Part shown: one piece after another, positions 7,555-16,314 of the stretch | Position numbering within the stretch: the stretch's first letter is position 1 | Layout: each line of letters opens with the position of its first letter | Assembly (NCBI RefSeq): GCF_020171985.1 | Contig: NZ_JAIVAL010000016.1 | Coordinates: forward strand, 30,073-94,072 | Length of the DNA stretch: 64,000 bases | Source: Halobacillus halophilus | Lineage (GTDB): Bacteria > Bacillota > Bacilli > Bacillales > Halobacillaceae | Reading direction: 5' to 3' | Program-made: the position numbers and the translations under genes | Notes under the pieces: generated by a model | What the model saw: the letters and a program-made list of their open reading frames with translations, nothing else | Told to the model about the DNA's origin: nothing | Databases searched by the model: none

Positions 7555-7603
7555 AGTCTTCAACTAACCTGCCCTATACTGGAAGACTCAGCTTCAAGAT
7601 ATA
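7555..7603 (+). repeat. array repeat copy D (diverged)
   Basis: This copy keeps cttcaacta on the left, a shortened gccct, and gaagactcagcttcaagata on the right. It is the most diverged of the four and lies 135 bases upstream of the nuclease-like gene. Confidence 0.5.
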
Positions 7604-7755
7604 TTCCTGAAAATCAAATAAATATACAGAAGGTATTTAACCTAGATGAAAAAGGGCTACTACAGATTGAGGATTTTGAGTCAGATGCAACAGTAAAACT
7701 ATCCGATGATAGAACAAGCTTATTAGATAAAGGAGAACATGAAAAGGCTGTTTAA
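7603..7755 (+). pseudogene. remnant of an unknown gene (3' end only)
   Basis: An open frame ending in taa at 7753-7755 reads as protein-like (VFNLDEKGLLQIEDFESD, later SLLDKGEHEKAV) but has no start codon with a ribosome binding site. It opens directly out of repeat copy D. It looks like the tail of a gene truncated by recombination at the repeat. The family is not recognised. Confidence 0.35.
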
Positions 7756-7913
7756 CCTATCTGGTCTGGAGTGTACCGAGTAAAGTTTTGATGTACTACC
7801 TTTATTATTGAATCTTACTGATAACGGAGCATTACATATGCATTTTAATTCAAATTTGAAATTTCATTAGTGGGAAGACACTTTAGGACAGGCCAAAATG
7901 CTGATTATCAAGC

Positions 7914-7943
7914 AAAAAAGCCGGACAAAAAATGCCCAGCTTT
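7914..7943 (-). terminator. intrinsic terminator downstream of the excisionase-like gene
   Basis: Read on the minus strand, a ten-pair stem (7934-7943 with 7917-7926, two G-T pairs) is followed by a run of six T (7914-7919). It lies 100 bases beyond the stop of the gene at 8043. Confidence 0.75.
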
Positions 7944-8042
7944 CTTTACCTTGTGATTATAGGGATTCGGGTAAAATTTCACTCTCATATTTACGAATTG
8001 ATGCAATTCGCCTGCCAGCGATTTGTTTTTTATTTAAGATTT

Positions 8043-8318
8043 TCAGCTTTTATATTTATTCATGAATTTGACAACATCCTCGCGATCCACAAGGACCTTT
8101 CCCTCTAACTCAATAACGGGTAAACCAAGCCTTTCTAATTTTTGTAGGTGTCCAAAAGAGATTCCAATAAACTCACAACATTGTTTTTTGGTCATGAACC
8201 TCCCTGCTCCACTAGCATTCTTAGCAGCTTCAAATGCTTCTTTACTAAGTTCATAAAAAAATTCATAATATTTATCTCTAAATTCATTTGATACTTGTAA
8301 TGGTATGAAAGTATCCAT
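8043..8318 (-). CDS. excisionase-like small DNA-binding protein
   Basis: A 91-residue protein whose C-terminal half is a MerR/excisionase-type winged helix. MTKKQCCEFIGIS (about residues 42-54) is the first helix-turn-helix part, and KVLVDREDVVKFMNKY the wing and last helix. The N-terminal 40 residues are helical. The gene diverges from the repressor gene across palindromic operators. Together with the tyrosine integrase this is the usual control set of a small integrative element. It is probably the recombination directionality factor, but a plain transcription regulator cannot be excluded. Confidence 0.65.
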   Translation of the reverse strand: MDTFIPLQVSNEFRDKYYEFFYELSKEAFEAAKNASGAGRFMTKKQCCEFIGISFGHLQKLERLGLPVIELEGKVLVDREDVVKFMNKYKS

Positions 8319-8339
8319 AATTTCTATTCACTCCTTTTG

Positions 8340-8432
8340 TTTACTATGTTAGTAAATTTTTTACTTACTTTAGTGTACACTACTCTCATAAAAGAAACAA
8401 TACTTTAGTAAGAAAAAAATTTACTTAGTAAA
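8340..8432. promoter_or_regulatory. divergent operator region with repeated TTTACT-AGTAAA palindromes
   Basis: Between the excisionase-like and repressor genes are several related palindromes: 8340-8356 (tttacta with tagtaaa), 8401-8410 (tact with agta) and 8420-8432 (tttact with agtaaa), plus the imperfect half-sites in ttacttactttagtgta at 8361-8377. The 8420-8425 tttact could serve as a -35, with taataa (8442-8447) as the -10 of the repressor gene, spacer 16. The repressor then would bind over its own and the divergent promoter. The sites are seen; the binding is inferred. Confidence 0.6.
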
Positions 8433-8475
8433 GATAGTGTGTAATAATGAGGTTTAAAGGAGGGAGAACTTTTAA

Positions 8476-8991
8476 ATGGATGCTAAAGAATTTGGGGCTA
8501 AGCTTAAGGAGCTTAGAAAGCAGAAAAAAATTACATTACTCGACTTAAAAGCTAGAACAGGCTATTCTGATTCTTACTTGTCTCAAATCGAAAACGGTTA
8601 TAAAGATTTACCTAAGCCCGCTTTATTGAGAAAGCTTGCTATAGGATTAGACATTTCACCTATTTATTTAATGAATTTAGCCGGTTATTCAGATTCTTAT
8701 ATAGATGTGGAAAATGGTCATGTAAAACCTACAGGTAATGAGCCTTTTAAAGATGAAAAAACTCTAAATGAAAGGAGAAATATAGAGGTTAGCCTTCCAT
8801 GCACAGAAGAAAATAAAAAGAAACACGGAGAGAATACGATTCGGGAATTATCAGATGATGAATTAAGAAGAAGATTATTTGACCTTCATGATCTTCTCAA
8901 TATGAAGGTTGACTTATACTATAAGAATGCATCTTTAACAGATGAAAAACGCAATAAAATTAAAACTATGCTTGAATTAATTTTTGATTAA
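8476..8991 (+). CDS. XRE-family repressor of the integrative element
   Basis: A 171-residue protein with an N-terminal lambda-repressor-like helix-turn-helix (about residues 7-62: FGAKLKELRKQKKITLLDLK, then GYSDSYLSQIEN). The C-terminal part is acidic and helical, without a peptidase motif, so it resembles the ImmR or Xre type rather than self-cleaving CI. A strong aaaggaggg site lies upstream. The gene precedes the integrase on the same strand, and repeated palindromes lie in front of it. It probably keeps the element quiescent. Confidence 0.75.
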   Translation: MDAKEFGAKLKELRKQKKITLLDLKARTGYSDSYLSQIENGYKDLPKPALLRKLAIGLDISPIYLMNLAGYSDSYIDVENGHVKPTGNEPFKDEKTLNERRNIEVSLPCTEENKKKHGENTIRELSDDELRRRLFDLHDLLNMKVDLYYKNASLTDEKRNKIKTMLELIFD

Positions 8992-9043
8992 TGTATTCAC
9001 TTTCCTATATATAAGCTGCCAGCGTATTGGAAAGGAAAGTACT

Positions 9044-10216
9044 ATGACCAATATTAAAAAGTACAAAAAGAATGACGGTACCAACGCTTATATGTTTAAT
9101 GTATATCTCGGTACAGACCCGGTCACTGGAAAAAAGAAACGAACAACACGACGAGGCTTCAAAACAAAGAAAGAAGCAAATATCGCGCTATCTAATATAA
9201 TAGTGGAAGCTGATGAACTAGGGCTTCGCCAAAATGATCATATAACCTTCCAGGAAGTTTTTGAGGATTGGTTTAAGCAACATCGTAAAGAAGTGAAGCC
9301 AACTACAGGGTACGCAATCGAGAGTAGATTCAGACGCAGAATTCTTCCAGTCTTCGGTCCTTACAAAATGAAAGATATATCCCGCTCGCATTGTCAAAAA
9401 GCTATTAACGCTTGGGCCCAGGAACTTAAAACCTTCAAGGATTATAAGATACAAGCTAACCTGGTCTTCCGCTATGCCATGAAAATGGACATTATTAAGA
9501 GCAATCCTATGGAATATGTCACGTTGCCGAAACTAAAACATGAGATGGAATATAATGCGGAACTGGAAGAGAAAAAGCATTACTACACGCGAGAAGAACT
9601 CAAGAGCTTTCTGAAGTCTATTCAGGACGATTACATGGTATATACCATGTTTCGGCTACTCGCGTTCACTGGAGCCCGTAAAGGGGAATTATACGCCTTG
9701 CATTGGTCAGACGTGGACTTTAATCATAAGAAAATCAGTTTTAAAAAGACACTGATTCACACCAGTGGCCAAAAGCAGCTTCAGACATCAAAAACAAAGG
9801 CCTCTAGGCGTGTTGTAAACGTGGATGATGAAACCCTTGCGATCTTAAAAAAGTGGCGCGGAAAGCAAATACAGCGCTATTTAACGCTTGCGGCTCCTTT
9901 TCAATCTGATGATAAGCAACCCATCTTTACGGTCTATAATCAGTTAAAACATGACATGGATTATTGTCGACTGGCTTACTTAAATGAGAAGTTGGAGCGC
10001 ATATATCTAAAGAATCCGGAGCTCGCCCAGATAAATGTTCACGCCTTCCGGCATACACACGCTAGTTTATTATTTGCAGCCGGTGCTTCCATTAAAGATG
10101 TACAAACCCGCCTTGGCCACACCGACATTCAAACCACCATGGATATTTACACACACGTGACCGATGAAGCGAAGGAGAAAACAGGCGAGATGTTCCAGAA
10201 GTACATGAACTTTTAG
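9044..10216 (+). CDS. tyrosine site-specific integrase
   Basis: A 390-residue phage/Tn916-type integrase. An N-terminal arm-binding domain (about residues 1-50, with DPVTGKKKRTTRRGFKTKKEA) is followed by a core-binding domain (about 65-165). The catalytic domain carries R212 (TGARKGEL), H333-x-x-R336 (HAFRHTH), H359 (LGHTD) and nucleophile Y369 (MDIYTHV). All catalytic residues are present, so it should be active. The start at 9044 is chosen for the ggaaagg site just upstream; the frame continues back to 8984 without one. It ends about 100 bases from rpsI. It should recombine attachment sites near the 3' end of rpsI. Confidence 0.92.
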   Translation: MTNIKKYKKNDGTNAYMFNVYLGTDPVTGKKKRTTRRGFKTKKEANIALSNIIVEADELGLRQNDHITFQEVFEDWFKQHRKEVKPTTGYAIESRFRRRILPVFGPYKMKDISRSHCQKAINAWAQELKTFKDYKIQANLVFRYAMKMDIIKSNPMEYVTLPKLKHEMEYNAELEEKKHYYTREELKSFLKSIQDDYMVYTMFRLLAFTGARKGELYALHWSDVDFNHKKISFKKTLIHTSGQKQLQTSKTKASRRVVNVDDETLAILKKWRGKQIQRYLTLAAPFQSDDKQPIFTVYNQLKHDMDYCRLAYLNEKLERIYLKNPELAQINVHAFRHTHASLLFAAGASIKDVQTRLGHTDIQTTMDIYTHVTDEAKEKTGEMFQKYMNF

Positions 10217-10220
10217 CCAA

Positions 10221-10242
10221 GGGTATTCAATGGGTATTCAAT
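10221..10242 (+). repeat. tandem integrase arm-type sites
   Basis: The eleven-base unit gggtattcaat occurs twice in direct tandem, four bases after the integrase stop. Such short direct repeats next to an integrase gene usually are arm-type binding sites for its N-terminal domain and mark the element end. The core crossover site should lie within the next 80 bases, between here and the end of rpsI, but no second copy was found at a left end. Confidence 0.55.
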
Positions 10243-10258
10243 TCTAAATTCGGACATG

Positions 10259-10296
10259 AAAAAGCCCTCCCTGCTCGATAAGAGCAAAGAGGGCAA
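10259..10296 (-). terminator. intrinsic terminator of the rplM-rpsI operon
   Basis: Read on the minus strand, gccctc...gagggc arms with an inner tgctc / gagca stem are followed by a run of T (the a-run at 10260-10264). It lies about 25 bases beyond the rpsI stop and is kept intact despite the nearby insertion. Confidence 0.85.
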
Positions 10297-10317
10297 ACCC
10301 TTGATATATAAGGTTTA

Positions 10318-10710
10318 TTAACGCTTGGAGAACTGTGGAGCACGACGAGCACCTTTAAGACCGTATTTCTTACGCTCTTTCATACGTGCGTCACGCGTTA
10401 GCAATCCTGCGCGTTTTAGTGGTGTGCGGTATTCTGGATCTGCTTCTAACAAAGCACGAGCGATACCGTGACGGATTGCACCAGCTTGTCCAGTGAATCC
10501 TCCACCGTCTACGTTTACATAAACATCATAGTTACCTTCTGTTTCTGTAACAGCTAAAGGCTGTTTCAGAATCATGCGAAGAGTTTCATATGGAAAGAAG
10601 TCTTCAGCATCACGTTTGTTGACTACTACACGACCAGTTCCTGGAACAAGACGTACACGAGCAGTTGATTTCTTACGACGTCCAGTACCGGAGTATTGTA
10701 CTTGTGCCAC
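10318..10710 (-). CDS. rpsI: 30S ribosomal protein S9
   Basis: At 130 residues this is the usual bacterial length. It has the typical N-terminus ([16 protein letters not shown]) and the conserved C-terminal tail ending QFSKR, whose last arginine contacts P-site tRNA. It follows rplM by 19 bases, as in nearly all bacteria. Its 3' end borders the integrase module; the tail is complete, so insertion did not damage the protein. Confidence 0.98.
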   Translation of the reverse strand: MAQVQYSGTGRRKKSTARVRLVPGTGRVVVNKRDAEDFFPYETLRMILKQPLAVTETEGNYDVYVNVDGGGFTGQAGAIRHGIARALLEADPEYRTPLKRAGLLTRDARMKERKKYGLKGARRAPQFSKR

Positions 10711-10729
10711 TCTTGATTACCTCCTTTTA

Positions 10730-11167
10730 TTATCCGCGAAGTTCGTAAACTTCTGGTTGTTGTGCTTCATGCTTGTGTTCGTTACCAGCATAAACATGAA
10801 GTTTCTTACCCATCTTACGTCCAAGGCTTCCTTTTGGCAGCATACCTTTAACAGCAAGTTCTAGCATTTGCTCTGGGTATTTTGTGCGCATTTCGTTAGC
10901 TGAACGGGCTTTCAATCCACCAGGGTGGTTTGAATGACGATAGTAGATCTTGTCGTTGATTTTATTGCCTGTAAGTTGAATCTCTCCAGCGTTGATGATG
11001 ATTACGTGATCACCTGTGTCAACATGGGGAGTGTACGTTGGTTTATTTTTACCGCGAAGGATCGCAGCAACTTCGCTTGATAAACGGCCAAGTGTCTGCC
11101 CTGCAGCATCCACAACATACCATTTACGTTCCACGTTGTTTTCATTTGCCATGAAAGTTGTGCGCAT
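10730..11167 (-). CDS. rplM: 50S ribosomal protein L13
   Basis: A 145-residue protein, collinear with B. subtilis L13 over its whole length, including the MRTT-MAN start and the [17 protein letters not shown] segment. L13 is an early-assembling large-subunit protein. A strong SigA promoter and a hairpin leader lie upstream, so it starts the rplM-rpsI unit even though truA lies upstream on the same strand. Confidence 0.98.
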   Translation of the reverse strand: MRTTFMANENNVERKWYVVDAAGQTLGRLSSEVAAILRGKNKPTYTPHVDTGDHVIIINAGEIQLTGNKINDKIYYRHSNHPGGLKARSANEMRTKYPEQMLELAVKGMLPKGSLGRKMGKKLHVYAGNEHKHEAQQPEVYELRG

Positions 11168-11226
11168 GTCGGTTTCCCTCCTGAATTGTTAATTTTTACA
11201 AAGCTTCGTTTATTTATCTCAAATAC

Positions 11227-11249
11227 GATTAGTTTCCGGGGCTAATCGT
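11227..11249 (-). promoter_or_regulatory. hairpin in the rplM leader (L13-leader-like)
   Basis: A perfect seven-pair hairpin (cgattag with ctaatcg) sits in the roughly 100-base leader between the rplM promoter and start. Bacilli have a conserved L13 leader through which L13 is thought to control its own synthesis. Position and context fit; assignment to that family is not proven by eye. Confidence 0.4.
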
Positions 11250-11275
11250 GGTATAGAAATAAAATGCCATAGAAT

Positions 11276-11305
11276 ATAATATAACACTCTTATTACTAAT
11301 GTCAA
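11276..11305 (-). promoter_or_regulatory. SigA-type promoter of rplM-rpsI
   Basis: A perfect TTGACA (11300-11305) is followed by a TATATT/TATTAT -10 (11276-11283), spacer 16 to 18 depending on which hexamer is used. Confidence 0.75.
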
Positions 11306-11357
11306 GAGATTATACACCAGGAATCGTTGTTATTATAATAAAATTTATTATCCGCCC

Positions 11358-12101
11358 TTATTCATAATCAACCTTCCATAAGAAAAGTCCATGCGGAGGA
11401 GCCGTATTTCCTGCGAATTCACGATTCTCTTTCTCAATAATAGACAAAATATCTGCTGGTTCTCTTTCGTGATGCCCTACTTCAAGCAATGTGCCTACAA
11501 TGATCCTCACCATATTATACAAAAAGCCTGAACCTTTGAATTGAAAGATGAGTTCTTCACCTTTCTGAACAATAGAAGCCTGATGAATGGTGCGTACTTT
11601 GCTTCCTTTCACATCAGACTTTGGTGAACAAAAAGAAGTAAAGTTATGCTCTCCTTCTATATACCGGCAAGCTTCTTTCATAGCTGAGACATCTAATTCT
11701 TTTCTAATATGATAATAATAATGGCGCTTAAAAATATTGGGCTCTTTAGAATTCCAAATGAAATAGCGGTATTCTTTTCCCTTGGTATCGTAGCGGGCAT
11801 GAAAATCGCTGCTTACCGGTTCAGCTTTGGTTACCGTTATGTCTGCAGGAAGCATAGTAGCGAGGGCCCGTTTCCAATTCTCCATTGGAAGCTTCAGCTC
11901 GGTATCAAAATGAATGACTTGTCCAATTGCATGAACCCCGGAGTCTGTTCGCCCAGAAGCTATCACTTTTATTTTCCGGCCCTTATGCATTTTAGTAAGA
12001 ACTTTTTCTAACTTTTCCTGTACGGTTATTCCATTTAGTTGAACTTGATACCCCGCATAGTTGGTACCGTCATATTGAATGATACATCGTATTCGCTGCA
12101 A
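11358..12101 (-). CDS. truA: tRNA pseudouridine(38-40) synthase TruA
   Basis: This enzyme converts uridines 38-40 of the tRNA anticodon stem to pseudouridine. The catalytic aspartate lies in SGRTDSGVHA (about residues 53-62), and the GSGFLYNMVR motif is near residue 200. The TTG at 12101 is chosen as start because ggagga lies seven bases upstream and the resulting N-terminus (MQRIRCIIQYDG) matches the family. An ATG five codons earlier would overlap the ribosome binding site. It follows ecfT by about 15 bases, the usual Bacillus order. Confidence 0.93.
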   Translation of the reverse strand: MQRIRCIIQYDGTNYAGYQVQLNGITVQEKLEKVLTKMHKGRKIKVIASGRTDSGVHAIGQVIHFDTELKLPMENWKRALATMLPADITVTKAEPVSSDFHARYDTKGKEYRYFIWNSKEPNIFKRHYYYHIRKELDVSAMKEACRYIEGEHNFTSFCSPKSDVKGSKVRTIHQASIVQKGEELIFQFKGSGFLYNMVRIIVGTLLEVGHHEREPADILSIIEKENREFAGNTAPPHGLFLWKVDYE

Positions 12102-12116
12102 AACGTTTTCCTCCAT

Positions 12117-12914
12117 TTAACTTCTGGTTAAGAAAAGCCCAATTACTAATAAAATGAACATGATATATAAATAGACATCTGATTTACCTAAATGTAGTTC
12201 TCTTAATTTTGTCCGGCCTTCCCCGCCTTGATAACCTCGCGCTTCCATGGCCATAGCAAGCTCCTCAGCTCTTTTAAAAGCACTGACAAACAAAGGTACC
12301 AAAAGAGGAATCACCGCCTTCACACGGTCTTTAAATGAGCCTGTGCGGAAATCCACTCCCCGGGAAGCCTGTGCTTTTGATATCTTCTCTGTTTCTTGCA
12401 TAAGAGTAGGAATAAATCTTAAAGAAATTGACATCATTAAGGCTAGCTCGTGAACAGGGAAGTTTACTTTCTTCAAGGGACCTAAAAGCTCTTCTATCGC
12501 ATCCGTAATTTCAATAGGTGTGGTCGTAAATGTTAAAAGGGAGGTTACCATGATTAATAGAAAGAAGCGAAGGGATATGGCAGCTCCCTGAATAAGCCCC
12601 TCTTCATAAATCTCCCACCCTAAGATACTCACCAATACCTCTCCTTGTTTGGTTACTATAAGGTGAAGCAGGAAAGTGAAAATGACTAAAAACCATACGG
12701 GCTTAAGGCCCTTCATAATATAGGTGAGCGGGATACGGGAAGTGGCAGCACTCCCAATAGCAAATAAAGCAAGAAGTCCATAGCTCATAACAGAATTAGC
12801 AAAAAACACAATGATGACAAAGAAAAAAATAATCGCGATTTTAGACCTTGGATCCAGCCGGTGAACAAATGAATCACCCGGAATATACTGACCGATGATC
12901 ATTGAATTACTCAT
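12117..12914 (-). CDS. ecfT: ECF transporter transmembrane subunit EcfT
   Basis: A 265-residue integral membrane protein with about five or six hydrophobic segments. It has the two Ala-Arg-Gly type coupling motifs on its long cytoplasmic helices (ASRGVDF and AMEARGYQG), which bind the two ATPases. It is shared by several substrate-binding S components for vitamins such as riboflavin, biotin or folate, encoded elsewhere. It overlaps ecfA2 by eight bases. Confidence 0.95.
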   Translation of the reverse strand: MSNSMIIGQYIPGDSFVHRLDPRSKIAIIFFFVIIVFFANSVMSYGLLALFAIGSAATSRIPLTYIMKGLKPVWFLVIFTFLLHLIVTKQGEVLVSILGWEIYEEGLIQGAAISLRFFLLIMVTSLLTFTTTPIEITDAIEELLGPLKKVNFPVHELALMMSISLRFIPTLMQETEKISKAQASRGVDFRTGSFKDRVKAVIPLLVPLFVSAFKRAEELAMAMEARGYQGGEGRTKLRELHLGKSDVYLYIMFILLVIGLFLTRS

Positions 12915-13779
12915 ACACCCGGTCCCCTTTCACTATACGGGTTAATTCCTTTGCTAATTCTGCTATGCTCTGACCCGTGTATTCAAGTTCCACTCCGAGC
13001 TGCTCCCTGACTTTCGTTACAAACTGTATAACTTCAGGCACATCAAGCTGAACATCCTCGAGTGCTTGTTGTTGTTTAAAGATCTCCAGCGGAGCACCTT
13101 CCATATAAACCTCACCCTGATTGAGAATCACAATGTGATCTGCATAAGCAAGTGCATCTTCCATGCTGTGAGTGACTAAAATCGTAGTGAGCTGCTTATC
13201 TTTATGCAGCCGATGGAACATCTGCATAATTTCTTTCTGACCATTAGGATCCAGACCCGCAGTGGGCTCATCAAGTACAAGTACTCGCGGATCCATAGCA
13301 AGCACCCCGGAAATAGCTACCCGTCGCATTTGACCTCCGCTTAAGTCAAATGGGGATCGTTCGAGGAGATCCTCATGAATTTGAGTTGCTTTTACAGCTT
13401 CTCGTGTTCTTCGGTGGATTTCTTCTTGGGGAACCCCAAAGTTCTGAGGACCAAATGCAATATCCTTTGCTACAGTTTCCTCGAATAATTGGTGCTCCGG
13501 GTACTGAAAAACAACTCCCACTTGTTCACGGAGATTTCTAAGCTGCTTGTTTTTTTCATTAGCCTTAAGATGATACTCTCCAACTTTCACCTCACCACTC
13601 GTGGGTTGAAGCAAACCATTCAGGTGTTGAATAAGGGTGGATTTCCCAGAACCTGTATGCCCAATCACTGCTACATAAGCACCAGAGTTGATTTTAAAGG
13701 ACACTTCATCCAGAGCACGATGTTCAAAAGGGGTATTGGGTTGATAGGTGTAACTTACCTTGTCGAATGAAATGTCCAT
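12907..13779 (-). CDS. ecfA2: ECF transporter ATPase subunit EcfA2
   Basis: A 290-residue ABC ATPase with Walker [10 protein letters not shown], signature [12 protein letters not shown], Walker [14 protein letters not shown] and an H-loop histidine in LVTHSMED. With EcfA1 and EcfT it makes the energising module for vitamin uptake. It overlaps ecfA1 by 25 bases, so the pair is translationally coupled. Confidence 0.95.
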   Translation of the reverse strand: MDISFDKVSYTYQPNTPFEHRALDEVSFKINSGAYVAVIGHTGSGKSTLIQHLNGLLQPTSGEVKVGEYHLKANEKNKQLRNLREQVGVVFQYPEHQLFEETVAKDIAFGPQNFGVPQEEIHRRTREAVKATQIHEDLLERSPFDLSGGQMRRVAISGVLAMDPRVLVLDEPTAGLDPNGQKEIMQMFHRLHKDKQLTTILVTHSMEDALAYADHIVILNQGEVYMEGAPLEIFKQQQALEDVQLDVPEVIQFVTKVREQLGVELEYTGQSIAELAKELTRIVKGDRVYE

Positions 13780-14594
13780 AATTCCTCCAGTAACTCCTGG
13801 TGATTCAGTGGCTCACGTGTTAGAGGCAGACCAGCACCCTTTAATTCCTCTGCCAGTTTGCTTACAAAAGGAGTATCTAAGCCAATTTCAATTAATTGTT
13901 CCTTCTTCCTGAAGAGCTCTCTTGGTGTGCCTTCCATCCAAATCTCTCCCCCGTTCATTACAATCACCCTGTCCGCCTGCGTAACTTCTAATAAATCATG
14001 AGTAATAGTGACGAGGGAAAGATCTCGCGCGGACTGCACTTCACGAATGGTTTCCATGATTTCTTTTCGACCTTTAGGATCAAGCATCGCAGTTGCTTCA
14101 TCCAGAATAATATATTGGGGCGATACGGCTAGCACACTGGCAATGGCGACTCTTTGCTTTTGACCTCCGGAAAGCCGATGAGGTTCATGGCGTTCGTAAC
14201 CATTCATCCCAACGGCCTCTAAGCTCTCTGTAATACGTTTTAACATTAAGTCTCTTGCCATACCATGGTTCTCCATACCAAAAGCCACGTCGTCTCTTAC
14301 TGTAGTACCCACAAACTGGTTGTCCGGATTCTGAAAAACCATACCTACTTTCCTGCGTATATCCCATACACTCGAAGCTGTAACCTGCTGTCCGTCTACC
14401 AGAATTTCCCCTTCTTGAGGAAATAACAAACCATTCATTAACTTAGCAATGGTAGATTTTCCGGAGCCGTTATGACCAATCATCGCAACCCATTCATTAT
14501 TATTAATCGTAAAACTTACATCCTTAAGAACCCACGGCATATCTTCCTGGTACCGAAATGAAACATTTCTAAACTCAATTTGAGTGTTGCCCAT
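13755..14594 (-). CDS. ecfA1: ECF transporter ATPase subunit EcfA1
   Basis: A 279-residue ABC ATPase with Walker [10 protein letters not shown], signature [12 protein letters not shown], Walker [14 protein letters not shown] and H-loop TITHDL. The ATG at 14594 is preferred because ggagg lies eight bases upstream; a GTG five codons earlier lies over the ribosome binding site. It is the first gene after the rplQ terminator, and a TTGTCA / TATGAC pair near 14720-14690 may be its promoter. Confidence 0.94.
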   Translation of the reverse strand: MGNTQIEFRNVSFRYQEDMPWVLKDVSFTINNNEWVAMIGHNGSGKSTIAKLMNGLLFPQEGEILVDGQQVTASSVWDIRRKVGMVFQNPDNQFVGTTVRDDVAFGMENHGMARDLMLKRITESLEAVGMNGYERHEPHRLSGGQKQRVAIASVLAVSPQYIILDEATAMLDPKGRKEIMETIREVQSARDLSLVTITHDLLEVTQADRVIVMNGGEIWMEGTPRELFRKKEQLIEIGLDTPFVSKLAEELKGAGLPLTREPLNHQELLEELWTFHSTR

Positions 14595-14722
14595 ACATTT
14601 CTCCTCCACTCATCTGACTATTTCCCAGGAAATACGACATATTTCTGGATTTCAGATCTTTGCACTTCCATAGCATATTTTGAGACATTCAGGTCATAGT
14701 AAATATAGTATTTTTGACAAAT

Positions 14723-14771
14723 AAAAAAAGGGCTGGATTCAACCTCATGATGAGATTCATTCCTGCCCTTT
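14723..14771 (-). terminator. terminator after rplQ (end of the alpha operon)
   Basis: On the minus strand a long imperfect hairpin (outer aagggc with gccctt, inner aatctcat with atgaggtt) is followed by seven T (14723-14729). It separates the ribosomal protein operon from the ECF transporter genes. Confidence 0.85.
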
Positions 14772-14788
14772 TATACCTGTGGTAATCA

Positions 14789-15148
14789 TTAAACTAATTC
14801 AATGATCGCCATTTTAGCTCCATCACCTTTACGCTCGCCTAGCTTAAGCACGCGAGTGTAACCACCTTGACGGTCCTCATAGCGTGGGCCAATGTCAGAG
14901 AATAGCTTCTGTAGAGCTGTCTGATCTCCTTCTTCATCAGCGTCAGCCTTATAGAGGAATGACTCAGCTTGACGACGGGCATGAAGATCGCCGCGTTTAC
15001 CTAGAGTAATCATTTTTTCTACTACAGAGCGAAGCTCTTTTGCTTTAGCTTCTGTTGTTTCTAAACGCTCATGAATGATCAAGTCGGTCGCTAAATTGCG
15101 AAGAAGCGCCAAACGTTGATCAGTGGTACGTCCTAGTTTTCTAGCCAT
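14789..15148 (-). CDS. rplQ: 50S ribosomal protein L17
   Basis: A 119-residue protein with the invariant N-terminus [20 protein letters not shown]. It is the last gene of the alpha operon, directly after rpoA and before a strong terminator. It binds 23S rRNA near the exit tunnel of the large subunit. Confidence 0.98.
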   Translation of the reverse strand: MARKLGRTTDQRLALLRNLATDLIIHERLETTEAKAKELRSVVEKMITLGKRGDLHARRQAESFLYKADADEEGDQTALQKLFSDIGPRYEDRQGGYTRVLKLGERKGDGAKMAIIELV

Positions 15149-15190
15149 TGATAATCCCTCCCTTACGGTTAACTCTATGATGCTCTATAA

Positions 15191-16135
15191 TCAGTCTTCT
15201 TTTCTTAAACCTAGTCCAAGTTCATCCAACTTGTACTTCACTTCTTCAAGTGACTTGCGTCCAAGGTTACGGACTTTCATCATGTCCTCTTCCGATTTAT
15301 TCGCAAGTTCCTGTACTGTATTGATACCAGCACGCTTCAAGCAGTTGTATGAACGAACGGAAAGATCAAGCTCTTCAATCGTCATCTCAAGAACTTTCTC
15401 TTTTTGGTCCTCTTCTTTCTCAACCATGATTTCAGCTTTTTGAGCTTCATCAGTTAAGCCGACAAAGATATTGAGGTGCTCCATATAGATCTTAGCTCCA
15501 AGAGAAATGGCTTCTTCGGGACGAATGCTTCCGTCTGTCCACACGTCCAAAGTAAGTTTATCGAAGTTTGAAGTTTGACCAATTCTTGTATTTTCAACTT
15601 GATACGTTACACGGGATACTGGCGTAAAGATTGAATCAACCGGGATGACGCCAATCGGCAGGTCCTCATGGTTGTTTCCTTCCGCAGGTCGATATCCTCG
15701 ACCACGTTCCGCTGTAATACGCATACGAAGATTAGCTGTGCTATCTAATGTGGCAATATGAAGATCCGGGTTAAGAACTTCAACATCACTATCATGCGTA
15801 ATATCTGCAGCTGTGACTTTTCCTTCTCCCTGTACATCAATTTCTAAAGTCTTTTCTTCGTCAGAATAAACTTTCAAAGCTAGTTTCTTCAGATTCAAAA
15901 TGACGGTAGTTACATCTTCTACAACACCATCAATGGTAGAGAATTCGTGAAGAACACCCTCAATTTGAACTGATGTTACAGCAGAGCCAGGAAGTGAGGA
16001 TAATAGGATACGACGCAAGGAGTTACCTAGAGTTGTACCATACCCACGCTCAAGCGGTTCTACGACGAACTTACCAAAAGTGGACTCATCGCTGATCTCA
16101 ACCGTTTCAATTTTTGGCTTTTCAATTTCGATCAT
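15191..16135 (-). CDS. rpoA: RNA polymerase alpha subunit
   Basis: A 314-residue protein. The N-terminal dimerisation domain (about 1-228) includes the [19 protein letters not shown] motif. A linker follows, then the C-terminal domain (about 245-310; [14 protein letters not shown] and [13 protein letters not shown]) that contacts UP elements and activators. A perfect nine-pair hairpin lies in the 179-base gap before it. Confidence 0.98.
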   Translation of the reverse strand: MIEIEKPKIETVEISDESTFGKFVVEPLERGYGTTLGNSLRRILLSSLPGSAVTSVQIEGVLHEFSTIDGVVEDVTTVILNLKKLALKVYSDEEKTLEIDVQGEGKVTAADITHDSDVEVLNPDLHIATLDSTANLRMRITAERGRGYRPAEGNNHEDLPIGVIPVDSIFTPVSRVTYQVENTRIGQTSNFDKLTLDVWTDGSIRPEEAISLGAKIYMEHLNIFVGLTDEAQKAEIMVEKEEDQKEKVLEMTIEELDLSVRSYNCLKRAGINTVQELANKSEEDMMKVRNLGRKSLEEVKYKLDELGLGLRKED

Positions 16136-16169
16136 TTACACTAAACCCTCCTTCAAAACGTCGAAACCC

Positions 16170-16192
16170 CGGTTAGACCACTAGTCTAACCG
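16170..16192 (-). promoter_or_regulatory. perfect hairpin in the rpoA leader
   Basis: The arms cggttagac (16170-16178) and gtctaaccg (16184-16192) form a nine-pair stem with a five-base loop, 34 bases before the rpoA start. No T-tract follows on the minus strand, so it is not a terminator. It could stabilise processed rpoA mRNA or be a regulatory site. Confidence 0.45.
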
Positions 16193-16314
16193 AAATTCCT
16201 CAGGTAGGCAGTTCCGATACAAGACAACTGCATTTTTTCACTGTCTACATGCGATTGATTTAAAAACCTATCATAACCCATTATAGACAGGGTGACAAAT
16301 TCTATTCAGAACTA

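Larger units (their letters stand above)
7421..8042. other. intergenic stretch with repeat D, a gene remnant and a terminator
   Basis: Apart from the separately listed repeat copy, remnant frame and terminator, this region is AT-rich and has no supported gene. A short inverted repeat, cgaattg with caattcg (7994-8000 and 8004-8010), lies near the excisionase-like gene. A left attachment site of the integrase module may lie here, but no copy of sequence from the rpsI side was found. Confidence 0.45.

Noticed and set aside
8012..9025. Direct repeat ctgccagcg at 8012-8020 and 9017-9025 as attachment sites
   Set aside because: Only nine bases and lying inside the integrase module; more likely chance.
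10217..10330. Attachment core duplicated at a left end
   Set aside because: I looked for a second copy of the rpsI end or terminator sequence to the left and found none, so no left attachment site is called.
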